Source: Mercurialis annua
Taxonomy: Eukaryota > Streptophyta > Magnoliopsida > Malpighiales > Euphorbiaceae
DNA: 64,000 nucleotides
Direction: 5' to 3'
NCBI RefSeq assembly: GCF_937616625.2
Contig: NC_065575.1
Coordinates: forward strand, 27,589,001-27,653,000
The translations under genes were made by a program, and so were the position numbers. Under the pieces are notes generated by a model, which was not told the origin of the DNA, searched no databases, and worked only from the letters and a program-made list of their open reading frames with translations. This document shows, one piece after another, positions 22,601 through 32,849 of the stretch (positions within the stretch are counted from its first letter, which is position 1; each line of letters begins with the position of its first letter).

Positions 22601-23923
22601 ATGGCTCCCAAGAAAGTCATTCCTTCAAAAGGCAAACGCCCTATGGGGCAAACTTCTTCGGCATCTCCACTTCCGACTTTAGACATGGAAGAAATTGCTT
22701 CTCGCCGTGCCAATTTGGAAATTGCCGAAGTAGAAGGCACTCGGTTTCCCGATTTATCCAACATGACCTTTGATGGGCTTGCGGATCAAGTCTATGCCTA
22801 CATTGATGCCTTGGGTTGGCGAAAATTTGTGTGCGGAAACCGTGAAGACACTATAGAGGATTTGATGAAAGAGGTACTATCTACTCTCCATATCATTACT
22901 AACGAAAATCATCGTTCCGGGTTTTATGGGGTCACTTTTCAAGTTAAAGGTACTACCTACAAGTTAACCCCCAAAGACATTGATGATTGCTTCGGTTTTG
23001 AAGAAGGTTTCGCCACTAATTATCTCCGGGTTGAGGAATTTCACATTCACGAGTTTTGGGCGGAAATTAGTGCCGATGTGAAGCATGAACCGAGAACCGC
23101 AATTGCTAAGTCTATCACCTCTCTTCCGCTCTTTGTGTTTCATCGCATTATCACTTACTCCATCAACGGGCGGCATGAGGGAAACGAAAAAGTCCCCATC
23201 AAGGACCTTTTCTTCTTATGGTGTGCGGTTAAAGGCGAGAAATTTTCATGTGCTCGCTACTTTATGGAGCATCTCGTCTCCCTTGGCAAGAAAAAGGGAA
23301 CTCTTCGAGTTGGTTCGTATGTCACCGCCATGGTCAAGAAGGCACGGGCCTACACTCCCGCTCTTCGCCAAGCTCCGGGTGTTGTGTTCCCTTGGAAGGA
23401 CTCTCCTCTCGATCTTGACTATTTCGTCAATAGGGTCAATGCCTTTCAAGTTACAAATGACCAACATTATATTTATCTCTTTGGGGAAAGGTGGATTCAA
23501 CAAGAAGTTCATAGGCTTGCTAGGAAGAGGCAAAGGCAACTACAAGAACCGGCTCCTCCGGAAGTGTTTCAAGCTCAAGTTGAGGAAGAAGCGTTTGGCG
23601 GCTTTCACGAACCGGAAATTCCGGCACCGGCAATGGATCCCACTTGGCTCCCACCTCCCGGCTCTAGCACAAATCAAATGCTCTCGCTCATTTATAGTCA
23701 AAATGAGCGGATGTTTGGACGTATGAACTTGTTGGAAACAAATGTGGATTCCCGTTTCAACAATTTGGAAAATCGCTTTGGGAGAATGGAAACGGAGTTT
23801 GGTGGTTTACGGTCCGATTTTGGCATTTTGCGGAACCGCTTCGATGCTCAATTTCCGCCTTCTCCGGTTCATACTCCGGTGCTTGAGGAAGAAGATTTCA
23901 ATGACATTGAAGAGGAGGATTGA
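22601..23923 (+). CDS. Third ORF of the Sirevirus-like element (440 residues, function unknown)
   Basis: The first ATG is at 22601 (MAPKKVIPSKGKRP), in a good plant start context. The frame is open back to 22472, but the only earlier start is a TTG. The basic N-terminus is followed by a globular region at about 60-290 with no catalytic motif I recognise; it recalls the 'putative plant transposon protein' domain seen in other plant retroelement ORFs, a loose resemblance from memory. A basic patch (RLARKRQRQ) lies near 310. The C-terminal 360-415 is a heptad-like coiled coil (for example SRFNNLENRFGRMETEFGG) before an acidic tail. I see no signal peptide and no membrane segment, so although it holds the place of the Sirevirus envelope-like gene it does not look like a membrane glycoprotein. 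A nuclear or capsid-associated role is possible. Confidence 0.85.
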   Translation: MAPKKVIPSKGKRPMGQTSSASPLPTLDMEEIASRRANLEIAEVEGTRFPDLSNMTFDGLADQVYAYIDALGWRKFVCGNREDTIEDLMKEVLSTLHIITNENHRSGFYGVTFQVKGTTYKLTPKDIDDCFGFEEGFATNYLRVEEFHIHEFWAEISADVKHEPRTAIAKSITSLPLFVFHRIITYSINGRHEGNEKVPIKDLFFLWCAVKGEKFSCARYFMEHLVSLGKKKGTLRVGSYVTAMVKKARAYTPALRQAPGVVFPWKDSPLDLDYFVNRVNAFQVTNDQHYIYLFGERWIQQEVHRLARKRQRQLQEPAPPEVFQAQVEEEAFGGFHEPEIPAPAMDPTWLPPPGSSTNQMLSLIYSQNERMFGRMNLLETNVDSRFNNLENRFGRMETEFGGLRSDFGILRNRFDAQFPPSPVHTPVLEEEDFNDIEEED

Positions 23924-24193
23924 TCATTTGCATTTCATCCATTTCATGCATTTTTTTTTATGCTTTAATTTTTTTTGCATTTTTCACCTTGTCAACAATG
24001 CCTTGTAAATCCTACCTAGTTGTGGATTACATGCCTATATATGGTTAATGTCTTTTGTGTAAGCCTTGTCCTTATTTCCTAATTTCAATGTGGTTTTTAT
24101 CTTGGTTATCTATGAATCCTTGTTTATAATTGAGTTTATTTCTATTTCTTGCACTTCCGATTTTTTATATGCCATTACTTCTTTTTGATCTTG
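23924..24193 (+). other. Non-coding trailer after ORF3
   Basis: T-rich and A/T-rich sequence, with a run of T at about 23950-23975. No ORF or motif beyond possible 3' UTR or polyadenylation context. Confidence 0.5.
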
Positions 24194-24420
24194 ACAAAGG
24201 GGGAGAGATATTTGCCTTTCTAAAGTTTTTTTTTCATATCTCTCAAAAAGTGCAACTTTTATTCAAATGACTAAGCTTTTAAAATCGTATCTACTTTATG
24301 CTTGTCTAGATTTATTTAAATATTCTTGTGCATAAAGTGAGGGGGAGCCAAAACTCATTTGAACTCCCACAAACTTAGCCATTTCCGTAAATTGATTGTC
24401 AAAATCAAAAAGGGGGAGAT
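24194..24420 (+). other. Multiple polypurine tracts before the 3' LTR
   Basis: Three related purine runs: ACAAAGGGGGAGAGAT at 24194-24209, AAAGTGAGGGGGAGC at 24334-24348, and AAAAAGGGGGAGAT at 24407-24420. The last abuts the LTR and is the plus-strand primer. Repeated tracts sharing the core GGGGGAG are, to my knowledge, a Sirevirus hallmark. Confidence 0.85.
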
Positions 24421-24471
24421 TGTTGGACCAAGTCCCATTTGAACCCTAATTTTGAGTTTGACAATCAATTT
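24389..24471. repeat. Inverted repeat enclosing the polypurine tract and LTR start
   Basis: AAATTGATTGTCAAA at 24389-24403 is the exact complement of TTTGACAATCAATTT at 24457-24471, which lies inside the LTR. The 53-bp loop holds the terminal polypurine tract and the TGTTGG end. The right arm also exists in the 5' LTR (15679-15693), without its partner. Confidence 0.85.
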
Positions 24472-25367
24472 AAAGAGCCTAATCATGTTTATTAGTGTGT
24501 AGGAACATATAGAAACCATCCCGGGTCGAATCGGAGCTTTCTAGCGAGAATCGAAAATTCCATATTCCGACTAGTTCCAGTAGCATATCGCGCCCGAGAT
24601 CCCTTTTCCATCACGGGCGTGATACATGAATCTCGGGCGTGATACATCACATCACGGGCGCGATACACCACTCATCAAACAGCTTTGGTTTTTCAAATGT
24701 ATCGCGGGCGCTACACCTACATCGCGGGCGCGATGAATATGAACGTTGAAGGTCCAACGGCTATATCAGAGCCCTCCATCAGTTGCTTGACAAGTGGCCA
24801 TCAACCATTGGTTGAATTCCTGACATTTAAATATCGCGGGCGCGACGTAGGGTATCACGGGCGCGACGGGGTGCTTTTCAGCACAAACTTGAGTTTTCTT
24901 CTAGAAGATTCAAGAGTTTGTTGTTGGGGTTATAAATACCCCTTGTCTACCTCATTTATGAGGTTAGACACTCCAGCAACAAAACATATACTCAAGCATT
25001 CAATTTATTCTCTCTACATTTATTGTGCATCAATTAATTGATTGCTTATCTCTTTTGTTGATTGATTAATCATTGTGATTCAATTATTAGTGTTGTAGGT
25101 TTTTGTTTATCCTTAGAAAAACATTTTGTGAGTTTGAGATTATCTCTTGGAAATCTCTTTTGTAAAGTTTGTGTTTAGCTTTAAAGCACAATCCATTAGT
25201 GAATTCTAAAATCTCAATCCTTGATTGAGTAGTGGAGTAGGATTGGTTTGTAATCCGAACCACTCTAAATTGCTTGTGTCAATTTCTCTTCTCTTAAACT
25301 CCCACTAAATTTTAATTACTCACTAAACCTTATTCACCCCCTCTAAGGTAGCTATTTAGGGATTTCA
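24421..25367 (+). repeat. 3' LTR of the Sirevirus-like element (947 bp)
   Basis: Base-by-base reading finds one difference from the 5' LTR: G at 24636 against A at 15858, inside a GGGCG motif. The change is C to T on the minus strand in a CCG context, as expected from decay of a methylated CHG site. The LTR is followed by TSD AATCT. Confidence 0.97.
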
Positions 25368-25543
25368 AATCTAACGTTACTTTCACGCACACTTTGCGTA
25401 ATATAACCAAGGTAAAGAGACTTGTGATGCGACATATTTATGTAGTGTCACTTTTAACGCACACTTTCCATAACATAATCTAACCATGCTTAGGTAATCA
25501 GAATGACGCGTTAGAAAGACTTGTGATGCGACATAAGCATGGT
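25368..25543 (+). repeat. Last plus-orientation satellite segment
   Basis: A short remnant of the satellite between the Sirevirus-like element and the inversion. One unit is internally deleted at about 25407 (ATATAACCAAGGTAAAGAG). It ends in GACATAAGCATGGT, the 48-bp block of a long unit. Confidence 0.9.
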
Positions 25544-25560
25544 TAGGTTATATTACGCAA
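25534..25560. other. Satellite inversion junction
   Basis: Plus-oriented sequence reads GCGACATAAGCATGGT up to 25543. From TAAGCATGGT (25534-25543) onward the text is that of the opposite strand: TAAGCATGGTTAGGTTATATT. The ten shared bases occur in both orientations in a normal long unit, so the junction sits exactly in the inverted-repeat arm. Only 27 bp of inverted satellite follow before the solo LTR, but all satellite to the right keeps the inverted orientation. Confidence 0.85.
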
Positions 25561-27487
25561 TGGCAAAGATATATATGTTTTATTTGAACTAATAGTCTTA
25601 TCAACTAAGTGTCATTTATTACGTATTGTCCTTATCACATTGTGATAGAATCTATTTTAAGGTGTTAAGAATATGATGACAGATTCTATTATACAAGTGA
25701 TCTAAATAACTGTTCACGATCGATGGGGTCCTGCGAATAAGGGCATCCCATTATCCCGGAAAGATCGTCACCTTTGTTTATTCTCCTTATTAGTAAAGAG
25801 TTATAAATTATAGGAAGTAGTGAGTCTCATACTACTTGATGGGGATCATAATAAACATGTGGACACTCAAAGTGTTGAGTGAGTCGAAAAAGTGACGCTA
25901 GATGACTTATTCATGGTAATTCATCAAAGTCAATTTAAAGTCATCTAGTTCATAATTGTACATATGTCCTTTGACTTGCGGTGACACTATCTTGTATATA
26001 GGTGATTAGAGTATGATACTCCTTAACCCTAGATCTTTCATGAGCTAGGGCCGCGGGATGTGTTGGCTCTTGTTAGTTGTATATGGAGATAGGGGTTTAA
26101 CCTAGAAAGGATTCATCACTTTGGATGAACGGAGACAAGATTCTATGCTATCTCGAATTGTTCTTGATAGATAATAAAACCTGCGCATTTGTATATGACT
26201 TACTTAGAAAGTTGTTTCTAGTAGAAGTCATATTTATCAAGAATTAGAACTGAGAGATAAGGTCATATGATCAAGACAAACAGTGTTTGACTTAACCGTG
26301 ACATAGTCGAGATTGGAAGCTTAGATGAAGGGAATTTTGAGTATATGGTAATTATGAACATTGGTTCATTAAGAATGTATCGAAACATTCATCTCTATTT
26401 GGGGGTCGTGATATGTTGCTAGATGTCACTCTCGATCTACGAGAATTAATAATTAAATGGGATTTAATTATTTAATATAAGAAAGGTGTTTCTTATGACT
26501 CTCGTTGTCATATAGATGTGAACCTAGTTAATCACACACATCAGAGTGTGCAACCGATTGAGTTTACGAAAGATAGAATTCATATAGATACTAGCATATC
26601 TTGGAAATTAATCTAAGATGGAAAACAAGTACAAATTATGGACTAATTTGTGAGAGTTTTAAATTAGTAGGAACCTAATTGTATTATGTCCATGTTAATT
26701 AGGGACTAATTTATAAGAGTTATAAATTAATAGGAAACTAATTATATTTTAATCAAATTTTATGATTAAAAGGTTTAAGTAATTAATTAGTGTAATTAAT
26801 GAAACTTAAATCATTAATCATAAGCTAATGGAATGATGATGTCATGGTGATGATGTAATGAGATAAGCTTATGTCATATATGTGATGTCATATGATGACA
26901 TCACCTATATGATGTCACCTATGTGATGTCACCACATGAAAGGTGTCATGTGGTGGCAACACCTTCACTTGCAATTTATTTTCAATTTATTCATTAGTGG
27001 ATCTTAAGGCATGCTCTAGCCTATAAATAGAGCATGTCCTTGCTCATTTCAAGAACACCACACAACACACATCTCAATACAAAGTTGTAGAGAGAGAAAA
27101 CACTTGAAGGAGTTCAAGTAGTCATCAATCAGGGAAAAACTTGGCGACGTTTTTCATACATCCGAGAAAGGTTGTGATCGCAACGAGAGTTTTAGCTTAC
27201 GGCTACTCGGCAAGAGGAACTCTTGCAGGATTACTTCAAGGCAAGGATTCAATAGGACGCATACTCGTGTGGACGAGCTTGAGGTCGCCGTACTTTCGGG
27301 ACTACAAGAATCGTTGGAGAATCGACATAGGTATTCTTCTTACAATTCCTAGATGCATGCTTTAATTACTAAATGATACGACGATCCATTTGTTGTTGAT
27401 ATGACCAACTTAAAGATTCGGATTGTTGGAATTTCAATTTTTAATTGAAATCTACGATTCGGACCCGCGCGTCCCGCTGCGCCAACA
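25561..27487 (+). mobile_element. Truncated copia solo LTR
   Basis: Same LTR family as 44293-46011 and 58578-60624, in the opposite window orientation. It ends GCGCCAACA at 27487 as the others do. Its beginning is missing: the family starts TGTTAGTAGTATGTGCCC, and about 56 bp before the word AATGG are absent here, replaced by satellite. A TATA box (TATAAATA, 27022-27029) lies downstream of several TGATGTCA-type words (about 26880-26935). The tail 27100-27365 is leader, and the 74-codon ORF there is not a gene. The bases after it are GACTC, but the left target site cannot be tested because of the truncation. Confidence 0.85.
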
Positions 27488-30400
27488 GACTCTAGATCGG
27501 TATGTTGCATTTCAAGTCGTTTTAACGCGTCGTTTCGATTACCTAAGCATGGTTAGGTTATATTGCGCAAAGTGTGCGTGAAAAGTGATGCTAGATTAGT
27601 ATGTCGAATCTCAAGTCTCTTTAACGCGTCGTTTCCATTACCATGCTTATGTCGTGTCACAAGTCTCACTAACGCGCCGTTCTGATTACCTAAGCATGGT
27701 TAGGTTATAATACACAAAGTGTGCGTGAAAAGTGACGCTAGATTAGTATGTCGCGTCTGAAGTTTTTATAAAGCGTCGTTTCAGATACCATGCTTATGTC
27801 GCGTCACAAGTCTCTCTAACGCGTCGTTCCAATTACCTAAGCATGGTTAGTTTATATTACGCAAAGTGTGCGTGAAAACTGATAATAGATTAGTCTGTCG
27901 CGTCTCAAGTCTATTTGACCCGTCGTTCCGATTACATAAGAATGGTTAGATTATATTACGCAAAGAGTGCGCAAAACATGATGCTAGATTAGTATGACGT
28001 GACTCAAGTATCTTTAATGCATCATTCCGATTACCTAAACATGGTTAGGATATATTACGCAAAGTGTGCGCTAAAAGTGACAATAGATTAGTATGTCGCG
28101 TCTGAAGTCTTTTTAACGCGTCGTTCCGATTACCTAAGCATGGTTAGGCTATATTACACAAAGTGTGCGAGAAAAGTGACGGTAGATTCGTATGTCGTGT
28201 CTCAAGTCTCTTTAACGCGTCGTTTCGATTACCATGCTTATGTCGCATCACAAGTCTCTCTAACGCGTCGTTCCGATTACCTAAGCATGGTTAGGTTATA
28301 TTACGCAAAGTGTGCGTAAAAAGGAACTAGATTACTATGTCGAGTCACGAGTCTCTTTAACGCGTCGTTTCGATTACCATGCTTATGTTGCGTCACGAGT
28401 CTCTTTAACGCGTCGTTCCGATTACCTAAGCATGGTTAGGTTATTTATAGAAATTGTGCGTTAAAAGTGAATCTAGATTACTATGCCGCGTCACACGTCT
28501 CGGTAACGCGTCGTTCCAATTACCTAAGCATTGTTAGGTTATATTACGCAAAGTGTAAGTGAAAAGTGAAGCTATATTAGTATGTCGCGTCACAAGTCTC
28601 TCTAACGGGTCTTTCCAATTACCTAAGCATGGTGAGGTTATATTATTGAAAGTGTGCATTAAAAGTGACGCTAGATTACAATGTCGCGTCATAAATCTCT
28701 TTGACGCGTCGTTCCGATTTCCTAAGAATGGTTAGGATATATTGCGCAAAGTGTGCGTGAAAAGTGACTATAGATTAGTATGTCGCGTCACAGGTCGATT
28801 TAACGCGTTGTTGTGATTACCTAAGCATGGTTTGGTTATATTACACAAAGTGTGCGTGAAAAGTGACGCTAGATTAGTATGTCGCTTCATATGTCTCTTT
28901 AACTCGTCGTTCCAATTACCTATGCATGGGTTGGTTATATTACGCAAAGTGTGCGTGAAAAGTGACGCTAGATTAGTATGTCACGTCTCAAATATCTTTT
29001 ACGCGTCGGTCTGATTACTTCAGCATGGATAGGTTATACTACGCAAAGTGTGCGTGAAAAGAAACGCTAGATTAGCATGTCATGTCACAAATCTCTTTAA
29101 CGCGTCGTTCCAATTACCTAAGCATGGTTTGGTTATATTACGGAAAGTTTTCATGAAAAGTGACGTTAGATTAGTATTTCGCGTCTCAAGTCTCTTTAAC
29201 GTGTCGTTTTGATTTCCATGATTATGTCGCGTCAAAAGTCTCTCTAACGTGTCATTCCGATTACCTAAGCATGGTTAAGACTTACTCTACATTACAATTG
29301 CGCGATACAAGTTTCTTTAACAAATCGTTCGGCTTTACCTAAGCATGTGTTATATTACCCAAAGTGTACGTGAAAAGTGACGCTAGATTAGTATGTCGCG
29401 TCTCTAGTCTCATCAACGCGTTGTTCCAATTATCTAAGTATGGTTAGGTTATTTTACGCAAAATAAGCGTGAAAAGTGACTCTAGATTAGTATTTCGCAT
29501 CTTAAGTCTCTTTAACGCGTCATTTTGATTACCTAAGCATGGTTTGGTTATATTACGCAAAGTGTGCGTGAAAAGTGACGCTAGATTAGTATGTCGTGTC
29601 TTAAGTCTCTTTAACGCGTCGTTTCGATTACCATTCTTATGTCGCGTCGCAAGTCTCTTTAGCTCCTCGTTCCGATTACCTAAGCATAGTTAGGTTATAT
29701 AACGCAAAGTGTGTTTGAAAAGTGACGCTAGATTAGTATGTCGCATCTCAAGTCTCTTTAACGCGTCGTTTTTATTACCTAAGCATGGTTAGGTTATATC
29801 ATGCAAAGTGTGCGTAAAAAGTGACGCAAGATTAGTATGTCGCGTCTCAAGTATCTGTAATGCGTCGTTTCAATTACCATGCTTATTTCACGTCACAAGT
29901 CTCTCTAACGCGTCGTTCCAATAACATAAGCATGGTTAGTTTATATTACGCAAAGTGGACGTGAAAAATGACAATAGATTAATCTGTCGCGCCTCAAGTC
30001 TTTTTGACGTGTTGTTCCGATTACCTAAGCATAATTATGATATATTACGCAAAGAGTGCGTAAAAAGTGACGCTAGATTAGTATGTCGCGTCTGAAGTTT
30101 TTGTAAAGCGTCGTTTCAGTTACCATGCTTATGTCGCGTCACAAGTCTCTCTAACGCGTCGTTCCAATTACCTAAGCATGGTTAGTTTATATTACGCAAA
30201 GTGTGCGTGAAAACCGATAATGGATTAGTCTGTCGCGTCTCAAGTCTATTTGACCCGTCGTTCCGATTACATAAGAATGGTTAGGTTATATTAAGCAAAG
30301 AGTGCGCAAAAAGTGATGCTAGATTAGTATGACGTGACTCAAGTATCTTTAACGCATCATTCCGATTACCTAAGCATGGTTAGGATATATTACGCAAAGT

Positions 30401-32849
30401 GTGCGCTAAAAGTGACAATAGATAAGTATGTCGCGTCTAAAGTCTTTTTAACGCGTCGTTCCGATTACCTAAGCATGGTCAGGTTATATTACACAAAGTG
30501 TGCGTGAAAAGTGATGGTAGATTCGTATGTCGTGTCTCAAGTCTCTTTAACGCGCCGTTTTGATTATAATGCTTATGTCGCGTCACAAGTCTCTCTAACG
30601 CGTCGTTCCGATTACCTAAGCATGGTTAGGTTATATTACGCAAAGTGTGCGTAAAAAGGACGCTAGATTACTATGTCGAGTCATAATATTCTTTAATGCG
30701 TCGGCTCGATTACCATGCTTATGTCGCGTCACGAGTCTCTTTAACGAGTCGTTTTGATTACCTAATCATGGTTAGGTTATATTATGGAAAGTGTGCGTTA
30801 AAAGTGAATCTAGTTTACTATTCCGCGTCACATGTCTCTATAACGCGTCGTTCCGATCACCTAAGCATGGTTAGGTTATATTACGCAAAGTGTGTGTAAA
30901 AAGTGACGCTAGATTAGTATGTCGCATCTCAAGTATCTGTAATGCGTCATTTCAATAACCATGCTTATTTCACGTCACAAGTCTCTCTAACGCGTCGTTC
31001 CAATAACTTATGCTTGGTTAGTTTATATTACGCAAAGTGTACGTGAAAAATGAAAATAGATTAATATGTCGCGTCTCAAGTCTTTTTGACGCGTTGTTCC
31101 GATTACCTAAGCATAATAATGATATATTAAGCAAAGAGTGCGTAAACCGTGATGCTAGGTTAGTATGACGTGTCTCAAGTCTCTTTAGTGCGTCGTTACA
31201 ATTTCCTAAGCATGGTTAGGTTATATTACGCGAAGTGTGTGTTAAAAGTTTCAATAGATTAGTATGCCGTGTTTGAAGTCTATTTAACACATTGTTCCGA
31301 TTACCTATGCATGGTTAGGTTATATTACGCAAAGTGTGCATGAAAAGTGATAATAGATTAGTATGTCGCGTCTCAAGTCTCTTTAACGTGTCGTTTTGAT
31401 TACCATGCTTATGTCGCGTCAATAGTCTCTCTAACGCGTCGTTCCGATTACCTAAGCTTTTAGGTTATATTACAAAAAGTGTGCGTGAAATGTGACGCTA
31501 GATTACTATTTCGCGTCAGAAGTCTCTTTAACTCGTCGTTCTGATTACCTAAGCATGGTTAGGTTATATTACGCAAAGTGTGTGTGAGAATTGACGCTAG
31601 ATTAGTATGTCACGTCTCAAGTCTTTTTAACGCGTCGGTCTAATTACTTCAGCATGGCTAGGATATATTACGCAAAGTGTGCATTAAAAGTGACGTTATA
31701 TTACAATGTCGCGTCATAAGTCTCTTTAACGCGTAGTTCCGATTACCTAAGCATGGGTTATATTACACAAAGTGTGTGTGAAAAGTGACGCTAGATTTGT
31801 ATATCGTAGCTCATGTCTTATTAACGCAACGTTCCGATTAACGAAGTATGGTTAGTTTACATTGAGAAAAATGTGCGTGAAAAGTGACGCTTGATTAGTA
31901 TGTCGCATCTCAAAGTCGCTTTAACGCGTCGTTTCGATTACCTAAGCATGGTTAGGTTATATTACGCCAAGTGTGCGTGAAAAATGACGCTAAATTAGTA
32001 TGTCGCGTGTCAAGTCTTATAAACGCGTCGTTCTGATTAACTAAGTATGGTTAGATTATACTACGCGAACTGTGCGTAAAAAGTGACGCTAGATTAGTAT
32101 GTCGCATTTCAAGTCTCTTTAACGCGTCGTTTCGATTACCTAAGCATGATTAGATTATATTATGCAAAGTTTGCTTGAAAAGTGACGCTAGATTAGTATG
32201 TCGGATCTCAAGTCTTTTTAATGCTTCGTTCCGATTACCTAAGTATGGTTAGGCTATATTATGCAAAATGTGCGTGAAAAGTGACGCTAGATAAGTATGT
32301 CGCCTCTCAAGTCTCTATAAGGCGTCGTTTAAATTACCATGCTTATGTCGCGTCACAAGTCTCACTATCGCGCCATTCCGATTACCTAAGCATCATTATG
32401 TTATTACGCAAAGTGTGCTTGAAAACTGACGCTAGGTTAGTATCTCATGTGTCAAGTCTCTATAACGCGTCGTATCGATTAATATGCTTATGTCGCGTCA
32501 CAAGTCTCTCTAACACGTCGTTTCAACTACCTAAGCATGGTTAGGTTATATTACGCAAAGCGTGTGTAAAAAATGATGCTAGATTAGTATGACCTGTCTC
32601 AAGTCTCTTTAATGCATCGTTCCGATTACCTAAGAATAGTTAGGTTATATTGCGTAAAGTGTGTGCTAAAGTAACAGTAGATTAGTATGTCGCGTCTGAA
32701 GTCTTTTTAATGTGTCGTTTCGATTACCTAATCATTATTAGGTTATATTACGGAAAGTGTGCGTGAAAAGTGACGGTAGATTAGTATGCCGTTTCTCAAG
32801 TCTCTTTAACGTGTTGTTTCGATTATACCATGCTTATGTGGCGTCACAA

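Larger units (their letters stand above)
15643..25367 (+). mobile_element. Young, apparently intact Sirevirus-like Ty1/copia retrotransposon
   Basis: 9725-bp element flanked by TSD AATCT (15638-15642 and 25368-25372). Layout: 5' LTR, Met-tRNA primer site, gag, pol (protease-integrase-RT-RNase H, the copia order), a third ORF, several polypurine tracts, 3' LTR. The two 947-bp LTRs differ at one base (15858 A, 24636 G), and all three ORFs are open, so insertion was very recent. An extra ORF after pol, repeated GGGGGAG polypurine tracts, and an inverted repeat spanning the polypurine tract and LTR start are features I associate with Sireviruses (SIRE1-type). The plausible novelties are the gag-pol junction and the promoter-like sequence before ORF3. 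Confidence 0.95.

Noticed and set aside
23085..23726. 213-codon ORF overlapping ORF3 in another frame
   Set aside because: Shadow of ORF3; it has no own promoter or start context, and the main frame has the coherent protein features.
27141..27365. 74-codon ORF in the truncated LTR
   Set aside because: It lies in the LTR leader after the TATA box and is not kept open in the two sister LTRs.
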